DNA from: G965277745 sp965277745
GTDB taxonomy: Bacteria; Pseudomonadota; Gammaproteobacteria; Cardiobacteriales; Cardiobacteriaceae
DNA: 64,000 nucleotides
Assembly (NCBI GenBank): GCA_965277745.1
Contig: OZ255837.1
Span: forward strand, 1,984,001-2,048,000
Reading direction: 5' to 3'
A program made the position numbers and the translations under genes. Shown one piece after another: positions 50,832-58,767 of this stretch; the first letter of the stretch is position 1, and every line of letters begins with the position of its first letter. The notes beneath the pieces are model-generated. The model was not told the origin of the DNA. It saw only the letters and a list, made by a program, of their open reading frames with translations, and did no database searches.

Positions 50832-51067
50832 TGACCGACCTTGGCGTGAAGGTCGCGGATTTCCGCTGACTGATCCGATTTTTCTTTCTTCTTTTTGCCA
50901 GAGAAAATCTCAACCATGTTTTCTTTGGCTTGACGTTTCCACTGGCTGATCTGGTTCGGGTGGATGTTATATTTGCTGGCAAGCTCTGAAAGTGTCAGCT
51001 CTTCACTGAGCGCCTCCATAGCGACTTTTGCTTTAAATTCGGCTGAAAAGTTTCGACGTTTTGACAT
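50762..51067 (-). CDS. IS3-family transposase, orfA
   Basis: A 101-residue DNA-binding protein with helix-turn-helix EELTLSELASKYNIHPNQISQWKRQ and a C-terminal leucine/charged coiled region (KKKEKSDQSAEIRDLHAKVG). MSKRRNFSAEFKAKVAMEAL is the typical start. The ATG at 51067 is preferred to the upstream in-frame start. It overlaps orfB by about 70 bp. Confidence 0.87.
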   Translation of the reverse strand: MSKRRNFSAEFKAKVAMEALSEELTLSELASKYNIHPNQISQWKRQAKENMVEIFSGKKKKEKSDQSAEIRDLHAKVGQWTMENDFLSRAFSHSLGRGGRK

Positions 51068-51128
51068 GTAAAATCCGTTCAAAATCATAACAGCTCCACC
51101 TTAACACCCTGTCCTAATTTTGGGGACC

Positions 51129-51575
51129 AGCTCTTTCCTTGAACGGTTAATCGAACAGGCGCCCATGAAGATTCAGAAGGTTTTAACAGACAATGGCAAG
51201 GAGTTCACAGATCGATTTGTCGCCACTGGGGAGTGCAAGGCTACCGGTAACCATATATTTGATCAAGTATGCAGTATCAATGGCATTGAGCACCGTCTGA
51301 TCAGGCCTTGACACCCGCAAACGAACGGCATGATCGAACGATTCAATGGCCGAATCGGTGACATACTCAATACCACACGCTTTGACAGTTCGCAGGAACT
51401 GGAACAAACGCTGATCGACTATGCCAAGCGATATAATCACTTCATGCCACAGAAGGCACTGAACCGGAGCCCGTCTGTAGATGCTTTGAAAAAATGGCAA
51501 AAGACTCATCCAGAGTTATTTCGAAAGCATGTTTATAAACTCACGGGACTTGACAACTATCCCATAGATTTTTAG
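51129..51575 (+). pseudogene. IS481-family transposase fragment, truncated and with a stop
   Basis: A fragment of the catalytic half reads SSFLERLIEQAPMKIQKVL, LTDNGKEFTDRF and INGIEHRLIRP, then meets TGA at 51309-51311. It continues in frame as HPQTNGMIERFNGRIGDIL to the C-terminus HVYKLTGLDNYPIDF at 51575. The 5' half is missing; the IS3 element lies immediately upstream and may have truncated it. This is a different IS481 type from the one at 11 kb. Confidence 0.8.
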
Positions 51576-51628
51576 TCCCATATTTTGATGGTTTGATTCA
51601 TTCCGATCAATCAGCACGTGAAGAACCT

Positions 51629-52105
51629 ATGGAACAAGTTCTTCATGACCGCGCCAATACAACGCATACCGTTCAAGCGTTCATACCGTGATCGCAAGCT
51701 TCGACGCGGCATTCGTCCGGAATGCTGGAGATCAAAATCAAAACCGTCACCAAGTGGCTGTAAGCGCGAGAGCGTTGAAGACGCTGCGATAGAAGCAAAT
51801 CAAGCATGCCCGATGTTTGCGAGTATCGAAGAAAAGACGGTGATTGTTTCCTTTCGTCGTCACAATCTTGCACTCACGCGATGATTGCTTTTTAGTCTTG
51901 CGCCCGAACCTCCCCATTCGAGCCGTTCTTCGTTACACCTCTGCTTACAGCGCCACGGTATCGGCTATCTGCCCGCGTGCGAAGTTTAAAAAGGGAAAAA
52001 GCGTTTAAAGCGCTATGTGATTGGCGACTCCTCATAGACATCGCCGAAGCACGCATCGAAGAAGGGGAAATACGCTCTTTCGGTCGCCACACTTTCCCGG
52101 GCTTA
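51629..52105 (+). pseudogene. IS481-family N-terminal remnant, heavily decayed
   Basis: Fragments in changing frames recall the 11-kb IS481 copy. MEQVLHDRANTTHTV is near 51629 against MGQILHGSAKTTEVV. KIKTVTKWL is near 51745. VSFRRHNLALT, RSSLHLCLQRHGIGYLP and an eroded DIAEV/EGK region lie up to about 52105. Many frame changes and stops make it a relic. The recognisable end is approximate. Confidence 0.65.
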
Positions 52106-52335
52106 CCTCCGCCTCTCCTCGTTTTGCACGCCCGTCTACACTCGCGTACAATACGTCGCGCGCTTCGAAAGAGCGGTTTTTGCGTGAGCAAGATGTTCGG
52201 TCTGTAGACAATAGAGAAAAACGGTCTCAATATTTCGATATGAGGCGTATTTCCCTCTGTTTTGCGCGCAAAGGCAGCGCCTGTTTTCAGGCGTTTTCAA
52301 CCTCGTTCGTTCCTTTGTACAAAAGGGAATTTTGC

Positions 52336-52425
52336 GGAAGGGTGGCAGAGTGGTTTAATGCGCCGGTCTCGAAAACCGGTTGGGGTGAAAGCCCTGCCAG
52401 GGTTCAAATCCCTGTCCTTCCGCCA
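52336..52425 (+). tRNA. tRNA-Ser (anticodon CGA)
   Basis: A 90-base type II tRNA. The acceptor GGAAGGG pairs with the 3' strand TCCTTCC, then G and encoded CCA. The anticodon arm CCGGT-CTCGAAA-ACCGG gives anticodon CGA, reading UCG. A long variable arm (GGGGTGAAAGCCC) and the T-arm with GGTTCAAATCC confirm a serine tRNA. Confidence 0.95.
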
Positions 52426-52437
52426 ACACCCGAAATG

Positions 52438-52463
52438 AACGCGTCCGCCGCGATGCGTTTTTT
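52438..52463 (+). terminator. Terminator after tRNA-Ser
   Basis: AACGC pairs with GCGTT across a 12-base loop and is followed by six T residues. It lies 13 bp after the tRNA CCA end. Confidence 0.5.
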
Positions 52464-52551
52464 ACGCTTGAATACGGAAAAACCGCTTATTTTCAAGCTG
52501 CTTCAGGTATATTTACATACAGGCCGGAGCAGAAGAAAACAGCGGTAAGAA

Positions 52552-52603
52552 GATTTTTTGTGGCATCTTATGTGGTATGGTTTCTTCCGTACCACAAAAA
52601 ATC
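52552..52603. repeat. Perfect 12-bp inverted repeat
   Basis: GATTTTTTGTGG (52552-52563) is matched exactly by its reverse complement at 52592-52603. A second inner repeat, TGTGGTA with TACCACA, overlaps it and would give an alternative stem. T-runs are on the outside. Function unknown; it could be a relic of a mobile element end. Confidence 0.6.
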
Positions 52604-52655
52604 CACTGCGCGCCAAATAAATGCCCAAGACCGTCATCCCGCTTACCGCCACCTA

Positions 52656-53853
52656 GTCATATGGAACTGAAAATCGCTTCATAAATTGATTGAGGAGACA
52701 TAGACTCTGGGACGTTTGACTATCCCGGAGGGTGTTTTATGCCAGGCAGAAAGGGGCGGCCATCACCGCCATTGGTTTTGAGTTCTGAGGAGCGTGACTA
52801 CCTTGAGCGTCAGGTTCGGCGACACCGGGCTCCCCGTTCTTTTTCCGATCGATACCGGATGGTCCTGCGTTGCGCCGACGGGCTTTCGAGCAAGGAGGTT
52901 GGAGCCGAGCTCGGATTTCACGAGCACACGGTGGGCAAGTGGCGGCGGCGGTTCGTCAAGGATCGTGTGGACGGCCTTCTCGATGAGGCACGCCCCGGCC
53001 GCCCGCGCACAGTTGAAGACGATCAGGTCGCGGCGGTCATTGAACGGACATTGCACAGCAAGCCCCGTGACGCCACCCATTGGTCCATCCGTTCGATGGC
53101 GAAGGAAACAGGCCTGTCACACACGACGATCCGCCGCATTTGGAATGCCTTTGGCCTCCAACCCCATCGCAGCGATACCTTCAAACTGTCCAGTGACCCT
53201 TTGTTCGTCGAGAAGGTTCGCGATATCGTCGGCCTCTATCTCTCGCCGCCCAACCGGGCCTTGGTGTTGTCCGTTGACGAGAAGAGCCAGATCCAGGCAT
53301 TGGACCGCTCCCAACCCATTCTGCCAATGGCCCCCGGCATCCCCGAACGGCAGACCCACGATTATGTGCGTCATGGCACGACATCGCTGTTCGCGGCTCT
53401 CGACGTGGCCAGCGGCTTTGTGATCGGGAAATGCTACAAGCGCCACAGGGCCAAAGAGTTTCTGTCCTTTCTGAAGGAAATCGACGCCAATATGCCCGAT
53501 GATCTGGATATCCATATCATCATGGACAATTACGCCACCCACAAAACCAAGGAGGTCAAAGCGTGGCTCGCCCGCCGACCGCGCTACCACCTCCACTTCA
53601 CCCCCACATCGGCATCATGGATCAATCAGGTCGAGCGTTGGTTTGCCGAACTCACCCGCAAACAGGTACAGCGGGGAGCGCATACCTCTGTCAAATCCCT
53701 GGAAGCCGATATCACCAAATTCATTCAGTGCCACAACGAGAACCCAAAGCCTTTCAAATGGACGAAATCTGCTGATGAAATCCTGGCCTCCGTCAGGCGC
53801 TTTTGCCAACGTGCTGATCAAACATTATGCGGCGAACTTTAGATTCAGGTGAC
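52656..53853 (+). mobile_element. IS630-family element, apparently intact
   Basis: GTCA-starting ends at 52656 and 53853 are imperfect inverted repeats, each flanked by TA within a CTAG (52653-52656, 53853-53856). This fits the TA target duplication of the family. It encloses one complete transposase frame and differs from the element at 12.1-13.2 kb. Confidence 0.75.
52739..53842 (+). CDS. IS630-family transposase
   Basis: A 367-residue DDE transposase. The helix-turn-helix domain contains LSSKEVGAELGFHEHTVGKWRRRF. The catalytic residues lie in LSVDEKSQIQALDR, HIIMDNYATHKT and SASWINQVERWFAELT. Complete from ATG to stop, with high GC content unlike the adjacent AT-rich island, so it may be a recent arrival from a GC-rich donor. 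No defect visible. Confidence 0.93.
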   Translation: MPGRKGRPSPPLVLSSEERDYLERQVRRHRAPRSFSDRYRMVLRCADGLSSKEVGAELGFHEHTVGKWRRRFVKDRVDGLLDEARPGRPRTVEDDQVAAVIERTLHSKPRDATHWSIRSMAKETGLSHTTIRRIWNAFGLQPHRSDTFKLSSDPLFVEKVRDIVGLYLSPPNRALVLSVDEKSQIQALDRSQPILPMAPGIPERQTHDYVRHGTTSLFAALDVASGFVIGKCYKRHRAKEFLSFLKEIDANMPDDLDIHIIMDNYATHKTKEVKAWLARRPRYHLHFTPTSASWINQVERWFAELTRKQVQRGAHTSVKSLEADITKFIQCHNENPKPFKWTKSADEILASVRRFCQRADQTLCGEL

Positions 53854-53856
53854 TAG

Positions 53857-54252
53857 ATCACCGCCGTCGCCACAAGAGAAAAATCCGCGACGAAACCATT
53901 GATTCGTGATGGCAATGTGGCGACCCTCAGACGGAGTTTCTTGGCGGATGGAGATTGCCTCGACAAGTGGCCGAGTAATAAGGAATGATTCTGCCTTGTC
54001 CGCCAAGGGCCAACAGGCGCGCCGGCAGTTACAGAGGAACGATTCGTCCGTTTTCCTGATTTGCGTTCATTGCTTCTTTGCAAGGAAAGCTATCACTTGT
54101 AAGCGCACGATCAAGCGGATCGGTGTTCATCGACGCGCAGTCGAGAGACGCGATAAATGGCGATTACAGGCAGTCTTACCCTGGTGTGCTTTCGCCGCTA
54201 AAGCATAGTGACTTGTCTACGTCTCGGCAATCGGCGCGAGCGGGAAAGATCG
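53857..54252. other. Intergenic region downstream of IS630 element
   Basis: About 395 bp with only short frames. No RNA gene, terminator or family match is recognised; it may include old insertion debris. Confidence 0.45.
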
Positions 54253-54924
54253 TCACGGTTTGCGGATATCCTTGCCTTCGATAGCGAAAATAACGGCGCC
54301 GGCGATATTGATGCAATGATCGCCGATGCGTTCCAGTGCCTTGGCCGCCATCAGCACATCAATTCCCTGCGTGATCGTCGAGGAATCCTCGAACATGTAG
54401 GAAATGATTTGACGCATGGTGCTCGCGTAGTTCGCGTTCAATTCATCGTCGTCTTGGATCAGCAGATGGGCGCTGTCGGCATCGAAGCGGGCGATGATGT
54501 CGACGGTTCTCGTCAGCATATTTTTCGCCAAGCGCACGGTCGGGCGAATTTCCCGCCATAAGCGACTTTGTGTATCGACCGTTTCTCGACAGAGAAAACG
54601 GGCAATCTTGCAGCATTCGTCACCGATGCGCCCGAAGTCGGTCGTCAAGCGGTCGCTGGCGCTTATATAGCGTAGATCGGTGGCGACCGGCGCGCGTTTG
54701 GCGATCAGCCGTACACATTCCTGGTTGATGTCGATGTGATACTGGTTGACCCGTTCATCCATCTCGCAGATTTCTTTCAGCGTTTGCAGTTCGCTTTCTT
54801 GACGTAGGTAGGTAGAGAGGGTGTGTAACTGGGTTTCACAAAGCTGCGCCATTTCCATGATCATGTTTTGCAGATTGTGTAGCTCGTCGTCAAAGCGACT
54901 GATGATGTGTTTGTCCATGTCCAT
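54253..54924 (-). CDS. phoU: Phosphate-uptake regulator PhoU
   Basis: A 223-residue protein of two three-helix PhoU repeats that modulates the Pst transporter and PhoR signalling. Metal-binding signatures of the repeats are visible as ECCKIARFL near residue 105 and ERIGDHCINIAGAVIF near the C-terminus. It stands alone here without pstSCAB, unlike in E. coli. The ATG at 54924 gives MDMDKHIISRFDDEL. Confidence 0.93.
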   Translation of the reverse strand: MDMDKHIISRFDDELHNLQNMIMEMAQLCETQLHTLSTYLRQESELQTLKEICEMDERVNQYHIDINQECVRLIAKRAPVATDLRYISASDRLTTDFGRIGDECCKIARFLCRETVDTQSRLWREIRPTVRLAKNMLTRTVDIIARFDADSAHLLIQDDDELNANYASTMRQIISYMFEDSSTITQGIDVLMAAKALERIGDHCINIAGAVIFAIEGKDIRKP

Positions 54925-54982
54925 TTACCGGCTCCGAATAAGGGTTGGAAACTATAAGCAACTATTTTAAAGGGGAAGCATA

Positions 54983-55327
54983 TCAATACCGTTTCAGGTA
55001 AATCGTCAGCTTGACCCAGCGGCTTTCTCCACCTTGTGGATCGATTGCGACAATTTTTCCGCAAACTTGGCAATGCTCGTCGATCATTCCGGAAATCTGT
55101 TTCGCATGCGTACCGGGTACGTAACCGATCTTGTTGCGGTGCCAAAGGATCATCACCGCGTTTGGATCATGCGGATTGTCCGCTTCATGTTCCAGAGTGA
55201 GTTCATCGCCTTTGTGCATCAATTCGGAAAGTTCGGCCGCGCGATAATAGCGCATACCGGCGATCGGCACATGGGCCACGAGCGGTCGCGTTTTCTTGCG
55301 AAACAATCGCCTCACCAAATTCAACAT
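54983..55327 (-). CDS. HIRAN-domain protein
   Basis: A 114-residue protein consisting almost only of a HIRAN domain (PF08797): HVPIAGMRYYRAAELSELM, then LTLEHEADNPHDPNAVMIL and KIGYVP. In eukaryotic HLTF this fold binds DNA 3' ends. Bacterial stand-alone versions are of unknown function, often proposed for DNA-repair contexts. The N-terminus is basic (LVRRLFRKKTRP). Its ATG overlaps the serS stop by 7 bp, so it is probably translated from the serS message. Confidence 0.82.
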   Translation of the reverse strand: MLNLVRRLFRKKTRPLVAHVPIAGMRYYRAAELSELMHKGDELTLEHEADNPHDPNAVMILWHRNKIGYVPGTHAKQISGMIDEHCQVCGKIVAIDPQGGESRWVKLTIYLKRY

Positions 55328-56616
55328 AGTTCTCTTTCCGCTGAAGCGGGAATGATTTCGATGCCGTCCATGTAGGGTTTGAGTACCTCTGGAACGACGA
55401 TGCTGCCGTCACTTTGCTGGTAATTTTCGACAACGGCGATCAAGGTGCGTCCAACCGCCAGAGCGGAACCATTCAGCGTGTGTACCAGTCGCGTTTTTTT
55501 CTCCCCCGCGATGCGATAGCGGGCTTGCATCCGGCGCGCCTGGAAATCGCCGCAATCGCTGCAAGAAGAGATTTCCCGATAGGTTTCTTGTCCCGGCAGC
55601 CATACCTCGAGATCATACGTTTTGCGCGCGGAAAATCCCATGTCACCGCCGCACAGCGCCATGACGCGATAGGGAAGCTTTAGTTTGCGTAAGATCGCTT
55701 CGGCATCGGCGGTCAATTCTTCAAGAGCAGCGGAAGAATCTTCCGGGCGCACGATTCGCACGATTTCCACCTTGTCGAATTGGTGCTGACGGATCATGCC
55801 ACGCACGTCACGTCCGGCGGAACCAGCCTCCGAGCGGAAACACGGCGTATAGGCGAGAAGTTTCAGCGGCAAATCGTCCGCCGCCAGAATCTCGCCGCCA
55901 ACGAGATTGACAAGAGCGACTTCAGCGGTCGGCAACAAATAGAAATTCCGCTCTCCAAAAGGCGTTTTGAACAAATCTTCCTCGAATTTCGGCAATTGCC
56001 CGCTGCCGAACAGGGTGGCGGCGTTGGCCAGATACGGTACGTAGGTTTCACGGTAGCCGTGTTCGCTCGTGTGGGTGTCGATCATGAATTGGGCGAGCGC
56101 GCGATGGAGGCGGGCAAGCATACCGTGGAGGACGGTAAAACGCGCGCCGGCAAGCTTTGTTCCGGCGGCGAAATCGATCCCGATGTCTTGCATATCGACA
56201 TGGTCTTGCACGGGGAAATCGAAATAAGGCGGCCTGCCGATGCGGCGAATTTCGACGTTGTCCCTCGCCTCTTTGCCAAGCGGTGTTGCCGGATCGGGCA
56301 AGTTGGGCACGCTTGTCAGCAGCGCATCGAGTTGCTCTTTGATAGCTGTGAATTCGGCCGCCACCGCCGCCTGTTCCTCGCCGATCTCGGTCGCTTTTGT
56401 CAACAATGCGTCGATATTTTCCCCTCTGCCTTTGGCTTTGCCGATCAAATCGGAAAGTTTCCTGCGTTCGGCCTTGAAGCGTTCGCTTTTCACTTGCGTT
56501 CGCTTGCGTTTTTCTTCAAGTGAGGCGAATTCACTGACGGGAAATGAGAATCCTCTGCGGGCAAGGGCGGTGGTAACGGCGGCCAGGTCGTTGCGAAGCA
56601 GTTTGACATCAAGCAT
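55321..56616 (-). CDS. serS: Seryl-tRNA synthetase
   Basis: A 431-residue class II synthetase. An N-terminal coiled-coil arm (residues about 30-100) contacts the long variable arm of tRNA-Ser. Class II motifs follow: motif 2 CFRSEAGSAGRDVRGMIRQHQFDKVE and motif 3 NGSALAVGRTLIAVVENYQQ. The gene encoding one of its substrates, tRNA-Ser(CGA), is about 3 kb away. It is followed by the HIRAN gene with a 7-bp overlap. Confidence 0.97.
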   Translation of the reverse strand: MLDVKLLRNDLAAVTTALARRGFSFPVSEFASLEEKRKRTQVKSERFKAERRKLSDLIGKAKGRGENIDALLTKATEIGEEQAAVAAEFTAIKEQLDALLTSVPNLPDPATPLGKEARDNVEIRRIGRPPYFDFPVQDHVDMQDIGIDFAAGTKLAGARFTVLHGMLARLHRALAQFMIDTHTSEHGYRETYVPYLANAATLFGSGQLPKFEEDLFKTPFGERNFYLLPTAEVALVNLVGGEILAADDLPLKLLAYTPCFRSEAGSAGRDVRGMIRQHQFDKVEIVRIVRPEDSSAALEELTADAEAILRKLKLPYRVMALCGGDMGFSARKTYDLEVWLPGQETYREISSCSDCGDFQARRMQARYRIAGEKKTRLVHTLNGSALAVGRTLIAVVENYQQSDGSIVVPEVLKPYMDGIEIIPASAERELC

Positions 56617-56626
56617 AAGGCGGCCG

Positions 56627-56986
56627 TTATTTGATGCTAAGTGGCATGATGTGTTTGCCGATCACGACGCCATTCGCATAGTTGATGCTCAAACTGCGTT
56701 GATAGCTGCGGCGGCTGTGACCGCTTTTGTAGAAAAAGACATAGCTTTCTTTTTCTGGATGAAAGGGATCAGCGATTGCCGGCGTACCGAGTATCAGATG
56801 AACATGTTCACGACTCATCCCCGGTTGGATATCGGCTATTTGCTCTTTGCTGAATACATTACCCTGGGCGAGATCCGGTTCGTACATGAACGGCGTGAAA
56901 CCGCATCCTGTCGAGCCTGACAGCAAGGTAAACAGAATAATGGGAAGGGAAAAGTTCTGCATAAGTCGCGGCTTGCTATGAATCAT
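56627..56986 (-). CDS. bamE: Outer-membrane assembly lipoprotein BamE
   Basis: A lipoprotein of the BAM complex that inserts beta-barrels. The product from 56986 is 119 residues with a lipobox GSTGC and a mature part starting CGFTPFMYEPDLAQGN. The SmpA/BamE core is QIADIQPGMSREHVHLILGTPAIADPFHPEKESYVFFY. A second ATG at 56962 (MQNF) gives 111 residues and also a good signal; the start is unsettled. A TATAAT lies immediately upstream. Divergent from no gene: it follows recN on the same strand in the order recN-bamE-serS. Confidence 0.92.
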   Translation of the reverse strand: MIHSKPRLMQNFSLPIILFTLLSGSTGCGFTPFMYEPDLAQGNVFSKEQIADIQPGMSREHVHLILGTPAIADPFHPEKESYVFFYKSGHSRRSYQRSLSINYANGVVIGKHIMPLSIK

Positions 56987-56992
56987 TGCCCT

Positions 56993-56998
56993 ATTATA
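56993..56998 (-). promoter_or_regulatory. TATAAT -10 element upstream of bamE
   Basis: On the minus strand TATAAT is followed six bases later by the ATG at 56986. The -35 region is weak (TTTCTC with 17-bp spacing). If used, transcription would start at or near this ATG, so either a leaderless start or initiation at the second ATG (56962) is implied. Confidence 0.45.
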
Positions 56999-57093
56999 GC
57001 GGTATTGCGAACGCAGAGAAACGACATTTGGCTGAAATGCATACGCCTCGCGAGCGGAGAAAATTTGCGAAACGCGCCTCATGTCGCCTTCGA

Positions 57094-58767
57094 TCATTGC
57101 CTTTTGGCGCTGCGCTCGAGCATGGCGCGAGCGTGTTCGCGCGAAGTGCCTGCTTCGGCGCTGCCAAGCATGCGAGCGATTTCGACGATTCGCTGTTCGC
57201 GTGCAAGAGGGTGAATGTTTGTCTGGGTTTCGCGCTCGTCACCGCTTTTTTCGATTGTGTAATGATAGTCCGCCCACACCGCCACCTGAGGCAGATGAGT
57301 GATGCACAGTACTTGTCGCCTTCGACCGAGGCGTTTGAGCAATTTGCCGACCATATCGGCGACTTCCCCCCCGATGCCGGCGTCTATTTCGTCGAAAATC
57401 AGGGTTTCCGGCAGTGTGGCTTCATCCAGAGTGGCGACTTCGATGGCAAGGCTCACCCGTGAAAGTTCTCCGCCGGAAGCGACTCTGGCGAACGGTTGCA
57501 AGGTTTGCCCGGGATTGGCGCACAACAGAAAGGTGATTTTGTCGCGTCCCTGCGCGGAGGGTTTTTCCGCCGGCGAGAGGTCGATTGCGAAGGTGGCGCG
57601 ATCCATGCCGAGTCGACGTACCGATTCTTGCACTTCCTCGGCGAGTCGATCGCCAGACTCCCGCCGGGCGACGGTCAGGCTGTCGGCCGCCTGTTCGTAG
57701 GCGAGATGCGCGGCCTCGCTCTCCGCGGTGAGGATTTCTCCGCTTGTCTGTCGTTGCGCCAGCGCGGTGTATTCTTCGCGCAGGATCCGCCACCGGGCAT
57801 GCAATGTTTCGGGATCGAGATGGTGTTTGCGCGCCAGTTCGTGCAACGCGCCCATGCGCTTGTCGAGCTCGCTCAGGCGCGCCGGATCGTGTTCGATCCG
57901 GCCTAGTACGCGGGCAAGGGAATCACCGGCTTCATCAAGATAGATGGCGGCCTGATCGAGCAGTTCGCCCGTTTCCTTGAAGTCTTCATGTAATGCGGCG
58001 AGCGCGGCGGCTGTTTGGCAAGCGGCATGCAGTTGGCCGACAAGGGACGGGTCGTTTTCGTGCAGCCATGCTTGCAACCGCCCGCCTTTGCCGAGGATTT
58101 CCTCGCTGGCCGCGAGCAGTCGCTGGCTTTTCGAGAGGGTTGCGAATTCGTTTTCCTGCGGTGCGACCCGTTCGAATTCATCCAGTTGGTAGCGGAGCAG
58201 GTCAAGGCGTTCGGCGCCTGCGTCCCACGCTTGCCGCCACTCGTGTTCACGGCGCAGCTGTTGTTGCCAGTTTCGATAAGCTTCGCGCACTGTTGCCCGC
58301 AACTTTTCCAGTTTCCCGAAACGATCGACCCGGTCGCGTTGTTCGCTGCTTTTCATGAGTGCCTGATTGGCGTGCTGACCGTGGATGTTGACCAAGCAGG
58401 CGGAAAGTTCACGCAGACGGGCGGTGGTAAGGGGATGGGCGTTGACGAATACTTTGCCGCTCTTTTCACGAATCGTGCGGCGGATCAGGCAGTGATCCGC
58501 CGCTTGTTCGTCACTCAACTCGTCGCTATCGAGGTTTTCGCGCAGGACTTTGGGAAGGTGTGCAAAACAAGCGTACAGATCGGCTTTTTCCGCGCCGTGA
58601 CGGATCAAGCCAGGATCGGCGCGATTGCCCATCAGGAGAGAAAGGGCGTCGATCAAGATGGATTTTCCAGCACCGGTTTCGCCGGTTAACACGGTAAAAC
58701 CCGGCCAGAAACGGATTTCGGCGCGTTCGATGATGGCAAACTGCTTGATGGATAGCGTTTCAAGCAT
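57094..58767 (-). CDS. recN: DNA repair ATPase RecN
   Basis: A 557-residue SMC-like protein for double-strand-break repair. Walker A GETGAGKSILIDAL is near residue 30. A long coiled coil occupies about 150-350 with a hinge-like middle. The C-terminal half carries the signature VASGGELSRVSLAIE and Walker B TLIFDEIDAGIGG. The ATG at 58767 gives MLETLSIKQFAI; an upstream extension is a shadow. It overlaps the nadK gene by 8 bp. Confidence 0.96.
   Translation of the reverse strand: MLETLSIKQFAIIERAEIRFWPGFTVLTGETGAGKSILIDALSLLMGNRADPGLIRHGAEKADLYACFAHLPKVLRENLDSDELSDEQAADHCLIRRTIREKSGKVFVNAHPLTTARLRELSACLVNIHGQHANQALMKSSEQRDRVDRFGKLEKLRATVREAYRNWQQQLRREHEWRQAWDAGAERLDLLRYQLDEFERVAPQENEFATLSKSQRLLAASEEILGKGGRLQAWLHENDPSLVGQLHAACQTAAALAALHEDFKETGELLDQAAIYLDEAGDSLARVLGRIEHDPARLSELDKRMGALHELARKHHLDPETLHARWRILREEYTALAQRQTSGEILTAESEAAHLAYEQAADSLTVARRESGDRLAEEVQESVRRLGMDRATFAIDLSPAEKPSAQGRDKITFLLCANPGQTLQPFARVASGGELSRVSLAIEVATLDEATLPETLIFDEIDAGIGGEVADMVGKLLKRLGRRRQVLCITHLPQVAVWADYHYTIEKSGDERETQTNIHPLAREQRIVEIARMLGSAEAGTSREHARAMLERSAKRQ

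Larger units (their letters stand above)
49869..51129 (-). mobile_element. IS3-family element
   Basis: Two frames, orfA and orfB, overlap with a -1 slippery run (ATTTTTTG). Imperfect inverted ends pair TGGCCCCCA... at 49869 with TGGGGACCA at 51121-51129, and an inner shared GTTAAGGTGGA lies in both ends. No convincing direct target repeat flanks it. On the right it abuts an IS481-type fragment directly. Confidence 0.75.
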
